Shown one piece after another: positions 1 through 9,149 of a stretch of DNA of 53,085 bases. The stretch lies in assembly GCA_023412195.1 (NCBI GenBank), contig JAEYNZ010000135.1:1-53085 (forward strand), written 5' to 3'. The position numbers and the translations under genes were made by a program. Source of the DNA: Bacteroidota bacterium. Lineage in GTDB: Bacteria > Bacteroidota > Bacteroidia > Bacteroidales > Prolixibacteraceae. The notes under the pieces were generated by a model that worked only from the letters and a program-made list of their open reading frames with translations, was not told the DNA's origin and made no database searches. Numbering within the stretch: the stretch's first letter is position 1; every line of letters begins with the position of its first letter.

Positions 1-2
1 CC

Positions 3-1454
3 GCCCGTGAACGTATTGAGATGCTGCTCGATGAAGGAAGTTTCGAGGAGTTCGATATGTTTGTCACCCACCGTTGTACCAACTTCGGTATGGAAAAAAA
101 GAAGTTCCTTGGCGATGGAGTAGTTACGGGCCATGGTACCATTGATGGCCGGGTTGTATATATCTTTTCACAGGATTTTACAATTTTTGGCGGGTCATTG
201 TCTGAAACTTTTGCGCAAAAGATATGTAAGGTAATGGATATGGCCATGAAGGCAGGGGCACCCGTTATTGGTATCAATGATTCAGGCGGTGCACGCATCC
301 AGGAAGGAGTTACCTCCCTTGCAGGTTATGCTGAAATTTTTGAAAGGAATATCCTTGCATCAGGAGTTATACCGCAGATTTCTGCAATCTTTGGCCCATG
401 CGCAGGAGGAGCTGTTTATTCTCCTGCCCTCACCGATTTTATCATGATGACGGAGCAAAATTCCTATATGTTCGTAACAGGCCCGAAAGTGGTAAAAACG
501 GTAACAGGAGAAGATATTTCAACTGAAGATCTTGGAGGAGGAAAAATTCACGCCACAAAATCAGGTGTATCTCATTTTTTAGTTGAAGACGAAAAAGAAG
601 GATTGATGCTCATCCGCAAGCTTCTGACTTTTTTACCTCAAAACAATCTTGAAGATCCCATAATAACAGAAAATACAGATCCTATCGACAGGATGGAAGA
701 CTTTCTGAATGAAATCATTCCGGAAAATCCAAATCAGCCGTATGATATAACAGACGTTATCACTTCGATTGTTGACTATGCTGAATTCCTTGAGATCCAT
801 CGAAACTATGCAAAGAACATTGTGGTGGGTTTTGCCAAGTTCGACGGACAGCCGGTTGGAATTGTTGCCAACCAGCCAAACTACCTTGCAGGTGTGCTTG
901 ATATTGAAGCCTCGAGAAAGGCAGCACGATTTGTAAGGTTCTGCGACAGCTTTAATATTCCGATCATTACACTTGTTGATGTTCCGGGTTTTCTTCCCGG
1001 TAGCCGCCAGGAGTATGGGGGCATCATCATTCATGGAGCTAAACTGCTCTTTGCTTACGGAGAAGCCACGGTTCCAAAGATCACCGTTACCCTTAGGAAA
1101 TCATATGGCGGAGCACATGACGTGATGTCTTCCAAACAGCTGCGTGGCGATTTAAACTATGCATGGCCTACAGCAGAGATTGCTGTCATGGGTGCTTCAG
1201 GTGCAGTGGAGGTACTTCACGGACGGAAGCTCGCTGAAATTGAAGATGCGGAAGAACGTGCAAAATTTATTGCATCTCATGAGGAAGAATACAGGGAAAA
1301 ATTTGCTAACCCATACCAGGCTGCAGCTTTGGGATATATTGATGACATTATTGAACCCAGGAATACAAGATTCCGTATCATTCGCGGGCTGCAAAGCCTT
1401 AGTACCAAGAAAGTGGTAAATCCACCTAAGAAACATTCAAACATTCCTCTTTAA
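3..1454 (+). CDS. Acyl-CoA carboxylase / methylmalonyl-CoA decarboxylase carboxyltransferase subunit (5' truncated)
   Basis: The reading frame is open from the window edge (ARERIE precedes the first internal Met at 21), and family members have about 30 more N-terminal residues, so the true start lies upstream. The protein is a biotin-dependent carboxyltransferase with two crotonase-like halves. The acyl-CoA and biotin-binding glycine-rich segments are visible (NDSGGARIQEG near residue 83, GPCAGGAVYSPA near 128, VDVPGFLPG near 319). The family includes propionyl-CoA carboxylase beta and the alpha subunit of Na+-pumping methylmalonyl-CoA decarboxylase, which transfers CO2 from (S)-methylmalonyl-CoA to carrier-bound biotin. 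The next three genes encode gamma, biotin carrier and beta pump subunits, so the decarboxylase role is favoured. The next gene begins 8 bases after the stop. Family certain; substrate inferred. Confidence 0.93.
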   Translation, partial: ARERIEMLLDEGSFEEFDMFVTHRCTNFGMEKKKFLGDGVVTGHGTIDGRVVYIFSQDFTIFGGSLSETFAQKICKVMDMAMKAGAPVIGINDSGGARIQEGVTSLAGYAEIFERNILASGVIPQISAIFGPCAGGAVYSPALTDFIMMTEQNSYMFVTGPKVVKTVTGEDISTEDLGGGKIHATKSGVSHFLVEDEKEGLMLIRKLLTFLPQNNLEDPIITENTDPIDRMEDFLNEIIPENPNQPYDITDVITSIVDYAEFLEIHRNYAKNIVVGFAKFDGQPVGIVANQPNYLAGVLDIEASRKAARFVRFCDSFNIPIITLVDVPGFLPGSRQEYGGIIIHGAKLLFAYGEATVPKITVTLRKSYGGAHDVMSSKQLRGDLNYAWPTAEIAVMGASGAVEVLHGRKLAEIEDAEERAKFIASHEEEYREKFANPYQAAALGYIDDIIEPRNTRFRIIRGLQSLSTKKVVNPPKKHSNIPL

Positions 1455-1462
1455 AAAGCAAT

Positions 1463-1834
1463 ATGATGAGCTTTCTGTTTATTCTGCTCGACAGTTCAGC
1501 ATTTGATTTTGCAATCACAGTTGCTCTTGTAGGTTTTGGAATTGTAATATTGTCCCTAAGCCTCCTGTTCATTCTTTTTTCAAATTTGCCTAAAATCATT
1601 AATATGAAATGGGACAGGAAAAAGAAAACAACGGAAAGAGAATTAACGGCAAAGAAACTTGATGAAGAAATTGAAGGAAACGTAACAGCCGCCATCAGCT
1701 ATGCACTGCATCTGTATTTCGATGAATTGCATGATGAAGAAAGCAATGTTTTAACCATCAAGCATGTCAGGAAAGCATATTCTCCCTGGAGTTCAAAAAT
1801 ATACAGTGTTACCAGAAACTGGCCTAACAACTGA
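1463..1834 (+). CDS. OadG-family gamma subunit of Na+-pumping decarboxylase
   Basis: A 123-residue protein with one N-terminal membrane helix at about residues 13-40, followed by a charged cytoplasmic tail rich in Lys and Glu. This is the usual plan of OadG/MmdD subunits, which anchor the carboxyltransferase to the membrane beta subunit. Position supports the call: it sits 8 bases after the carboxyltransferase and before the biotin carrier and OadB-like genes. The C-terminal segment around VRKAYSPWSSKIYSV is typical of Bacteroidetes homologues of this short family. Sequence conservation in OadG is low, so the call rests on topology plus context. Confidence 0.8.
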   Translation: MMSFLFILLDSSAFDFAITVALVGFGIVILSLSLLFILFSNLPKIINMKWDRKKKTTERELTAKKLDEEIEGNVTAAISYALHLYFDELHDEESNVLTIKHVRKAYSPWSSKIYSVTRNWPNN

Positions 1835-1951
1835 ACCTGATTACATGCTCCTTTAGCTTGTACAGGTTTAATATTTTATTATCCGTATTTCAGCGATAAT
1901 TTTCTACTGGGGAAAAATGCCTATACAAAAAGAATGTAAATATATCAACCA

Positions 1952-2377
1952 ATGAAGAAGTATAAATTCACCATTAACGGTAATGACTACGAGGTGCACA
2001 TAAGGGATATAGAAGACAATATCGCCGAAGTGGATGTGAACGGTACACATTATGAAGTTGTGGTTCACAATGAAATTAAAACAACAAAGACACCCAGGCT
2101 GGTACGTAAACCTGTTGAAAAGCTTCCGGGTGAAGGTCAGATCAAAAAGAAAGCAACAACAGGAAAGCATGAAGTTACTGCCCCACTGCCTGGAACGATA
2201 TTAAAACTCAATGTTTCTGTTGGCGATGTTGTTGCTGAAGGACAGATCCTGCTTGTAATGGAGGCCATGAAAATGGAGAACAATGTGCAGACATCAAGGG
2301 GAGGTGAAATAGTTTCAATTAAGGTAAAAGCAGGAGATGCCGTGCAGCAGGATGATGTTTTGCTTGAAATCGGTTAA
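1952..2377 (+). CDS. Biotin carboxyl carrier subunit
   Basis: A 141-residue biotin/lipoyl-attachment protein. The C-terminal half (residues 73-141) is a biotinyl domain with the canonical MEAMKMEN motif; K107 is the residue expected to be biotinylated. The N-terminal segment (1-45) and the linker (46-72, Pro/Lys/Thr-rich) resemble MmdC-type carriers. The carried CO2 would be passed from the carboxyltransferase to the membrane beta subunit, where decarboxylation drives Na+ export. It lies 117 bases after the gamma gene and 20 bases before the beta gene, within one operon. No biotin carboxylase is seen in the visible part, which fits a decarboxylase better than an ATP-dependent carboxylase. Confidence 0.95.
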   Translation: MKKYKFTINGNDYEVHIRDIEDNIAEVDVNGTHYEVVVHNEIKTTKTPRLVRKPVEKLPGEGQIKKKATTGKHEVTAPLPGTILKLNVSVGDVVAEGQILLVMEAMKMENNVQTSRGGEIVSIKVKAGDAVQQDDVLLEIG

Positions 2378-2397
2378 ACTGGAAGAATCTGATTAAA

Positions 2398-4047
2398 ATG
2401 AAGAATATCATTCAACTGCTATTTGTTTTAGCAGCACTAATATGCATCTATCCGGCACAGGGTCAGGAAAAAGATGTTTTAGAGGAGATAATCAGCGGAA
2501 AATGGGTTAATAAAAGTGATGGTTATGTAGCCAATGCTACCTATAATCCGAAGGAAACTGTTAAGGGTGATGAGCCTTCTACCACAAAACGGTTGAAAAC
2601 TATTAATTTCATTGCCAATAACACCTTCACACTTGACTCAGCCAAGCAAAGGTACACCGGCAGGTTCAGGTTAGAGGACAACAACATCATAATGGAATTT
2701 AATCCTGTAGTTGTTACCCATCTGCGCCGGAACATGAATCCAAATACTTCCTCAACTGATTATGTAACGGAGGAGGAAACGGTGAAACTTTCAACACGTA
2801 CACTTTACCTTTCCGATGACGGAAAGTTGACGGGTGATGGCTTTATCTACCAGAACTACAGCAGTGCCGCTTCCGGAGTCATGAATTTTTATGAGTTCTC
2901 AGGATTCGCTAACGTATCATGGAAGCATCTGATGATGATGCTTGTAGGATTGTTCTTCATATTCCTTGCTATAAAATATGATTTTGAGCCTTTGCTGCTC
3001 ATACCAATAGGCTTTGGCATCCTCATCGGAAACATCCCCATGTTTCAGGCTGTCGATTTCAACCTGAAGCTGGGAATTTACGAACCTGGTTCAGTTATGA
3101 ACATCCTTTACCAGGGAGTTTTACAGGGGTGGTACCCTCCCCTGATCTTTCTTGGACTGGGAGCAATGACTGATTTCTCTTCCCTGATTTCCAATCCTAA
3201 ACTGATGTTGCTGGGTGCAGCTGCCCAACTGGGTATATTTATAACCTTTCTTGGAGCAATCTGGTTTGGATTTGCGCCGCCTGAAGCGGGTGCCATAGGT
3301 ATCATCGGAGGAGCAGACGGCCCCACTGCCATTTTTATTTCCTCTAAACTGGCGAACGGAATGAATATTATGGCGAACGGAGAAGTAGTAAAGAACCTTA
3401 TCGGCCCAATCGCTATTGCAGCATATTCATATATGGCTCTGGTACCGGTTATTCAGCCACCGGTTATCAAACTGCTTACTTCCAGGAAGGAAAGAAAAAT
3501 TAAAATGAAGCCGCAACGTGCAGTATCAAGACTGGAAAAAATCCTGTTCCCTATTGTTGGACTGCTGCTGACAGCTTACATAGCTCCATCTGCATTGCCG
3601 CTGTTAGGTATGTTGTTCTTCGGTAACCTGCTTAAAGAATCTGGTGTAACGAAGCGTCTTGCCAATACAGCAAGCAATGCACTGATCGACACAATTACAA
3701 TGCTGCTTGGGATCACTGTGGGTGCATCTACACAGGCCGATGTATTCCTTACACCTTCTTCAGTAAAAATATTTGCCCTTGGAGCAGCATCGTTTATCAT
3801 TGCCACAGCAGGCGGAGTGTTGGGTGCAAAACTGATGAACCTGTTCCTGAATAAAAACAATAAGATAAACCCGATGATAGGAGCGGCTGGTGTTTCGGCT
3901 GTCCCCGACAGTGCCCGGGTTGTCCAGATCATGGGCTTAAAGGAAGATCCTACCAACCATCTGCTTATGCATGCCATGGCACCCAATGTTTCGGGAGTAA
4001 TCGGCTCTGCTGTTGCGGCAGGTATCTTGTTAAGCTTCCTGTTGTAG
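2398..4047 (+). CDS. OadB-family Na+-translocating decarboxylase beta subunit with secreted N-terminal domain
   Basis: Residues from about 176 to 549 form the OadB/MmdB membrane pump: multiple hydrophobic helices and the signature GGADGPT, whose D307 matches the essential Na+-site aspartate of the family. Ahead of it is an unusual extension: a signal peptide (1-22, ending AQG-Q) and about 145 polar residues with a strand-rich pattern (GKWVNKSDG, NFIANNTFTL, RYTGRFRLEDNNIIMEF) that reads like a lipocalin-like domain. It should face the periplasm before the first pump helix. Typical OadB proteins lack it. It is the last gene of the decarboxylase operon; a strong hairpin follows 18 bases after the stop. 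Pump assignment is firm; the role of the extra domain is unknown. Confidence 0.92.
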   Translation: MKNIIQLLFVLAALICIYPAQGQEKDVLEEIISGKWVNKSDGYVANATYNPKETVKGDEPSTTKRLKTINFIANNTFTLDSAKQRYTGRFRLEDNNIIMEFNPVVVTHLRRNMNPNTSSTDYVTEEETVKLSTRTLYLSDDGKLTGDGFIYQNYSSAASGVMNFYEFSGFANVSWKHLMMMLVGLFFIFLAIKYDFEPLLLIPIGFGILIGNIPMFQAVDFNLKLGIYEPGSVMNILYQGVLQGWYPPLIFLGLGAMTDFSSLISNPKLMLLGAAAQLGIFITFLGAIWFGFAPPEAGAIGIIGGADGPTAIFISSKLANGMNIMANGEVVKNLIGPIAIAAYSYMALVPVIQPPVIKLLTSRKERKIKMKPQRAVSRLEKILFPIVGLLLTAYIAPSALPLLGMLFFGNLLKESGVTKRLANTASNALIDTITMLLGITVGASTQADVFLTPSSVKIFALGAASFIIATAGGVLGAKLMNLFLNKNNKINPMIGAAGVSAVPDSARVVQIMGLKEDPTNHLLMHAMAPNVSGVIGSAVAAGILLSFLL

Positions 4048-4065
4048 AAAAATCACTATACAGCC

Positions 4066-4111
4066 AAAAAAAATCATGCCTTCCGTTATCAGGAGGGCAT
4101 GATTTTTTTTT
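4066..4111. terminator. Bidirectional rho-independent terminator
   Basis: The arms CATGCCTTCC (4074-4083) and GGAGGGCATG (4092-4101) pair with one G-T wobble around an 8-base loop. They are flanked by an A-run on the left and a T-run on the right, so the hairpin works in both directions. It lies between the convergent OadB-like gene (stop 4047) and the GH2 gene (stop 4132). Confidence 0.9.
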
Positions 4112-4131
4112 ATAACTGTACTGCAAGTTTT

Positions 4132-6585
4132 TTATATGACCTCAATAAGAACATTTTCAGATTCTATGCCTTCTGAACTTACAGAAAGATTCACTGTTCC
4201 GGGGTCCTTCTTTGACTTAATAATTACAAGTGCTTTACCTTGCCATGCTTTTCTTTTCTGCCCTTTGAAGCTCTCTGTACTGACAGGATCAGAACTGGCT
4301 ACAGCTATAATCTCACCAGGACCGTCAATTTCAAAATGTAATAAATTTTCTGCGGCAGGATGCCCGTTCCCGTGTTCGTCAAGCAGTTCAACCATGATGT
4401 AACTTAAATCCTGGCCTGTTGCTGAAATATTGTTCCTGTCGGCTGACAACCTCATTCTTACAGGCGTACCTGCAGTTTGCAGGACATGCTCTGCAATGAC
4501 CGATTCACCTGACCTGGCGATTGCTTTCAGTTCGCCGGGCTGATATTGAACTTTCCATGTGGCCATAAACTGGTTACTGAGGTTCGTTTCTTTTGTTCCA
4601 AGTGATTTACCATTCAGATAAAGTTCAACTTCTTCATGTCCTGAATATACTATGACCTCAAGAGGTTGGTTTATATAATTTTCCCAGTTCCAGCTGGCAA
4701 CATGATCATGCCAGTGCCATTTACTCCAGTCTGCACGATTATCCTTTAAAGGAAAGGATGGAACAGGAGGCTTTACAAATACAGAAAGCCTGTTACCCTC
4801 TTCCCATAATACATCGCGGTAATATGACTGGGGACGCTTTAATCCGCAGATGTCAACATCACCGCAGTATGCCTGGTTCCATGGAAAGTAATTCTCATCA
4901 TGAGGGTATCCCCGCCATCCGATGCTTGCCTCTCCCAGGTAATCAAAGCCTGTCCAGACAAAATCACCGAGTACATATGAATGATTGACAACATCCTGCC
5001 ATGCACCAAAAGCTTCCAGCGGATAAGATTCTGCACAATACATAATTCTGTCAGGTACCCTTTCATGGTCGATTTCAAAGATTGTTTTTTTGCCATGATC
5101 ACCACCGAATGAATAGTTATAGCCTGAGATATCCAAAGTAGCAAAATAAGGATCTTTATCTGGGTTTAAACCATTTACAGCAGCAGTTACAGGCCGTGTC
5201 GGATCAAGTTGTTTCACATAACGCGCCAGCATTTTTGATGTTTCTGCACCCTCAGGTTCCCCCCTTTCCTGGATTTCATTTCCTGTACTCCACATGATAA
5301 TCGAGGGATGGTTTCGATCGCGCAGTACCATAGCTTCAATATCTTTTTTCCAATTTTCATCGAAGTATAGGTGATAATCCTGCGGATTTTTAGGTTTTCT
5401 CCACATATCAAAGGCTTCATCAATTACCAGCATTCCAAGGCGGTCGCAGGCATTAAGAAAAGCCACCGAGGGAGGATTATGTGCACACCGGATGGCGTTG
5501 TAACCATTTGCCTTCATGATTTCCACCCGCCGTTCTTCAGCACGGTCAAAGGCCGCAGCACCAAGCGGACCATTGTCGTGGTGCATGCAGGCTCCTTTCA
5601 GCAGAACCTGCTTGCCATTTAAAAGAAAGCCGTTTTCAACACTGAAATCTATCGTCCGGATACCAAAAAATGTCGATTGCTGATCGATCAGATTACCTTC
5701 GTGATCCTGAACCTCAACAACTGCCCTGTATAAGGCCGGTTCATCAACAGACCACAGATCGGGACTGGAAACCTTCAGTGAGAAATTGAAGTTATTTTCA
5801 TTTTTTTCCAGAGTCTGATTAAGAACATCTGAAGCAACTTCCTGCCCATTTTCATGATATATTTTTGAACTTACAGCTATTCTTTGTGATCTGCCTGTAA
5901 GGTTTTCAACACAAACTGCAAGATGAACTTCAGCAGATTCATTTGTCACAACAGGGGTTGTAATAAATGTGCCCCATGTTTTAAGATGAATGGGCTCAGT
6001 GACTGTAAGCCACACATGGCGGTAGATGCCTGACCCGGAATACCAGCGGCTGTTCCGGCCTTCGTTTTTCACCCTGACAGCAAGTACATTCTCACCTCCG
6101 GGTATTACATGATCTGTAAGATCAAATACAAAGGCAGTATATCCATAGGGATGGTTACCCAGGTGAACTTCATTGAACCAGACATCCGAGTTCATGTACA
6201 CACCTTCAAACATTACCTTAAAAATTTTCCCGCTGATGTCTTCTGGCAGATCAATCCTTTTCCGGTACCATCCTGTTCCGCCCACATAATAACCTGTGTT
6301 TATGCCACCTACAGCAAGAGAATCCACAGGTGATACAGTACCTGGAATGTCTTCGATGCTCCAGTCATGCGGCAAATCAAGCTCACGCCATCCTGAATCA
6401 TCGTAAGAGGTTGCCCACGCATCACCGGCATCTCCGCGGTGAAACTTCCAGCCGGAATCAGCAAGAATTTCCTGTCTTCCCTTATCTTCAGAAGAATAAT
6501 TGTTTGTATGGTGACGGGTGCAGCCTGAAAATAATAAGACAGCAAATAAGAAGCCTGAAATAAACAATACTTTGGATATCATCAT
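4132..6585 (-). CDS. GH2 family beta-galactosidase-type lipoprotein
   Basis: An 817-residue glycoside hydrolase family 2 enzyme. A signal peptide ends in a lipobox (VLLFSGC, Cys21), so it is probably membrane-anchored. Order: jelly-roll sugar-binding domain (about 40-200), immunoglobulin-like domain (200-305), TIM barrel (310-600), then a DUF4982-like segment and an Ig-like C-terminal domain. The acid/base Glu is E437 in STGNEIQ and the nucleophile E519 in MYCAESYP. Family activities include beta-galactosidase, beta-glucuronidase and beta-mannosidase; the DUF4982 architecture usually goes with beta-galactosidase. It follows the beta-helix gene by 41 bases on the same strand, so the two are likely co-transcribed and act on the same glycan. 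Confidence 0.93.
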   Translation of the reverse strand: MMISKVLFISGFLFAVLLFSGCTRHHTNNYSSEDKGRQEILADSGWKFHRGDAGDAWATSYDDSGWRELDLPHDWSIEDIPGTVSPVDSLAVGGINTGYYVGGTGWYRKRIDLPEDISGKIFKVMFEGVYMNSDVWFNEVHLGNHPYGYTAFVFDLTDHVIPGGENVLAVRVKNEGRNSRWYSGSGIYRHVWLTVTEPIHLKTWGTFITTPVVTNESAEVHLAVCVENLTGRSQRIAVSSKIYHENGQEVASDVLNQTLEKNENNFNFSLKVSSPDLWSVDEPALYRAVVEVQDHEGNLIDQQSTFFGIRTIDFSVENGFLLNGKQVLLKGACMHHDNGPLGAAAFDRAEERRVEIMKANGYNAIRCAHNPPSVAFLNACDRLGMLVIDEAFDMWRKPKNPQDYHLYFDENWKKDIEAMVLRDRNHPSIIMWSTGNEIQERGEPEGAETSKMLARYVKQLDPTRPVTAAVNGLNPDKDPYFATLDISGYNYSFGGDHGKKTIFEIDHERVPDRIMYCAESYPLEAFGAWQDVVNHSYVLGDFVWTGFDYLGEASIGWRGYPHDENYFPWNQAYCGDVDICGLKRPQSYYRDVLWEEGNRLSVFVKPPVPSFPLKDNRADWSKWHWHDHVASWNWENYINQPLEVIVYSGHEEVELYLNGKSLGTKETNLSNQFMATWKVQYQPGELKAIARSGESVIAEHVLQTAGTPVRMRLSADRNNISATGQDLSYIMVELLDEHGNGHPAAENLLHFEIDGPGEIIAVASSDPVSTESFKGQKRKAWQGKALVIIKSKKDPGTVNLSVSSEGIESENVLIEVI

Positions 6586-6626
6586 GGTTCAATTAACTTT
6601 CGTGAGTAATCAATTATTATTATGGT

Positions 6627-8474
6627 TCATTTCAATTGTTTCCATTCTGCCAGTACCTTTTGAAGCATGGAATTAAAATCGTTGTCTTTTTCGCTGTAAA
6701 CCGAATTATTTTGCAGTTTAATATCAGCTTCTTTAGTAGTGTTGTACCGTACAGGAGGAATGTCGTCAGCACAAAAAAAGATATTATCCTTTACTAAATT
6801 CACAGTCGCCCTGTGAAACCGCAGTGGTGATCTGGCAATATTGTATATCAGATTGCCTTCAACCAGTACACCGGTGGTTCCTTCATCGAGAAACATACCG
6901 TTGCTCTCAGCCCTGCCGGCATTGATACTTACATCATGAATATGATTGCCGATAATCCTGCTTCCGGGCTGCAGTCCCAGCATATAGATGCCACCGCCAT
7001 CGCTCAATACCTGCATGATGTGATGAATGTAGTTACCTTCGATCACATTTGCACGCGAAGGTGTGGGCTCAGGGCTCCACATCCAGCCCATTGATATGCC
7101 AGTATATGGCAGATCATGAATGATGTTGTTCCTGATCATGGTTTCAGCAGTCAGACCTGCCCAGACACCTACAGCACCGCTAAACTGAACGCCACATTTT
7201 GTTATCCGGCAGTTTTCAATCATATTGCTGACAGCAACCTGCTCAGGAGCCGACTTCCACCACTGTTCACCATTCACCACCCGGTCCTGCCCTTCCCCAA
7301 TCATGATTCCATTACCCGATATATCAGAAAAATCAGAACCGGTTACCTTACAATTTTTGCATCCTGTTCCAAACCATAATCCTGATCCTCCCAGGTTACC
7401 AAAACTGCAGTTAATAAATGTGCAATTTTCTGCCCAAACGGCTGTTACTGCAGCAGGAATCACATTCCATCCTTCCTTTGCAGGACGGGGATCAAAATGA
7501 CATGCCTGCACTCCGCAGTACCCCTGTTCAGGGATACTCCATGCTGAATGCGAAAACTGAATGCCTTCGAAATGGATATTTTTAACTGGATTGTTTTCCT
7601 CACCTTTTAGAAATAAAAGGCCTTCAGATAAAGGTACTGTAATTTCATCAGAAGAAGGTGTAACAGATACAGGAAGCTTAAAATAAACTGTTGCTTCTTC
7701 AGGATTGTAATACCATTCGTAATCGGCATCAAGGAACTCAGGTGCATTCTCAAGAAAATAACGGGGCTGAGCTTCCCAGTTATCAAGATTAAAAAAGGCA
7801 GGATTTTTTGCACCGATTGAATCAACTGATGTGAGTTTATTTTCCGAAGTGTTTATTTCCTTCACACCTATTCTTGAAATCGACCAGTCATGAAGAAGTA
7901 CAAGTTCAGTACCTTCAATATTCCTTGGAACAGGAAAATCACCTTCTTTGAAATAGAAACAGGTTCTCCTGTCGCTTCCAACTTTTTCAACTTTCAGGTA
8001 CCCTTCATTCGGAAAACGTGCCCTGGTACAACGGGTATTTCCAAAAAACAGTTCCCGTGGATTTATTGTGTTACGGAGATCTTCAGGCATCCTTGCTTTC
8101 CAGGTACCATCCGGCATCTGTTCCCAGTTCTGAAGAATTACACCTCCCGATATGACAGGTTTTGCTTCAGGAAGCGCCTTTAGCGTAAGATGGTTGCCGT
8201 GGCTGATAATTTGTGAATTGATAACAACAGGCTCTTTAATGTAATAAGATCCACTTTCCAACCATATTATACAATCCTCCTGTTGATGTTCCGAAAAGAA
8301 AGAAACAGCAGCCTGAAGTGCTTTTCTTACCGTTTTAAAGGGCTGATCAATTGTACCTTCATAATTGTCGTCACCAGATGGTGACAAATAAAAATCCCTG
8401 CCAACTGCAGAAAAATTAAAAAATAAACCAGATAAGAGCAATAATAAGGATATAAAATACAATTTGAGCTTCAT
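6627..8474 (-). CDS. Secreted right-handed beta-helix carbohydrate-active protein (GH141/GH120-like)
   Basis: A 615-residue protein with a signal peptide (1-25) followed by the opening FYLSPSGDDNYEGT..QPFKTVRKAL that is typical of right-handed parallel beta-helix enzymes. Residues about 290-590 show helix-rung repeats (Asn/Gly-rich phrases such as NCKVTGSDFSDISGNGI, VIEGNYIHHI, RIIGNHIHDV, VLVEGNLIYNI). Length and layout resemble GH141 and related beta-helix hydrolases, some of which act on fucose- or xylose-containing pectic and hemicellulosic glycans. The catalytic residues cannot be assigned by eye. It is the first gene of a two-gene minus-strand unit with the GH2 enzyme downstream. Fold confident; activity uncertain. 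Confidence 0.8.
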   Translation of the reverse strand: MKLKLYFISLLLLLSGLFFNFSAVGRDFYLSPSGDDNYEGTIDQPFKTVRKALQAAVSFFSEHQQEDCIIWLESGSYYIKEPVVINSQIISHGNHLTLKALPEAKPVISGGVILQNWEQMPDGTWKARMPEDLRNTINPRELFFGNTRCTRARFPNEGYLKVEKVGSDRRTCFYFKEGDFPVPRNIEGTELVLLHDWSISRIGVKEINTSENKLTSVDSIGAKNPAFFNLDNWEAQPRYFLENAPEFLDADYEWYYNPEEATVYFKLPVSVTPSSDEITVPLSEGLLFLKGEENNPVKNIHFEGIQFSHSAWSIPEQGYCGVQACHFDPRPAKEGWNVIPAAVTAVWAENCTFINCSFGNLGGSGLWFGTGCKNCKVTGSDFSDISGNGIMIGEGQDRVVNGEQWWKSAPEQVAVSNMIENCRITKCGVQFSGAVGVWAGLTAETMIRNNIIHDLPYTGISMGWMWSPEPTPSRANVIEGNYIHHIMQVLSDGGGIYMLGLQPGSRIIGNHIHDVSINAGRAESNGMFLDEGTTGVLVEGNLIYNIARSPLRFHRATVNLVKDNIFFCADDIPPVRYNTTKEADIKLQNNSVYSEKDNDFNSMLQKVLAEWKQLK

Positions 8475-8612
8475 AGGTTGTACAATTTAATCAATCTAAA
8501 AATAAGGAAAAAGAGCCAATATAAAAGCTCCACGCAAATTTTGTCCTTAATTTTCAGCGGTCAGGAAAAATAATCATAACTTTAATGTAGTCAACATTTA
8601 AAACAGTCAATC

Positions 8613-9131
8613 ATGATAAAATCCATACAGCGAAGCTTCATTATGATATCGCTGATGACATTTTGCTTCACAGGCTTATGGGGTAAAAACATTTTACAGA
8701 CAGATAAACACACCAAAGGGGATGAGAAAGCCCTAAGAAAGGCAACCCTGCAGGAAATGATTGAAAATAAAACATTCATCTTTCAGGCAAGCGACATGTA
8801 CCCCAGGGGTGCAGGGGGAGTCAGGCTTGGATATGATTGCGATGTTCAGATCAGCAATGGTGTCATTACATCCTATTTACCTTTTATCGGCAAGGCATAT
8901 GTCAGAAATTACGGTAACACTACCGGATTTGACTTTACGGCTCCTGTTAAAAGTTACAGTTTCAAGCACAAGAAGAAAGGTATTGAAGTGAATGTGGAGA
9001 CTGAAACAGAAAACGGTTTACTGAATTACAATTTCTTTATCACCGAAACAGGCGCATCCACATTAACCGTTTCAGGGATCCAGCGCCAGTCTATTTCATA
9101 TTATGGTATGGTACCGACAATCAATCCGTAA
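8613..9131 (+). CDS. DUF4251 family exported protein
   Basis: A 172-residue protein with an N-terminal signal segment (about 1-24, hydrophobic MISLMTFCFTGLWG). The body matches the Bacteroidetes DUF4251 pattern: FIFQASDMYPRG, then SNGVITSYLPFIGKAYV, then GFDFTAPVKSYSF and a C-terminal strand region with SGIQRQSISYYG. Members are small periplasmic or outer-membrane-associated beta proteins of unknown function. It stands alone, divergent from the beta-helix gene and convergent with sfsA. Confidence 0.85.
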   Translation: MIKSIQRSFIMISLMTFCFTGLWGKNILQTDKHTKGDEKALRKATLQEMIENKTFIFQASDMYPRGAGGVRLGYDCDVQISNGVITSYLPFIGKAYVRNYGNTTGFDFTAPVKSYSFKHKKKGIEVNVETETENGLLNYNFFITETGASTLTVSGIQRQSISYYGMVPTINP

Positions 9132-9149
9132 AATAATAAAGGAAGAAAC

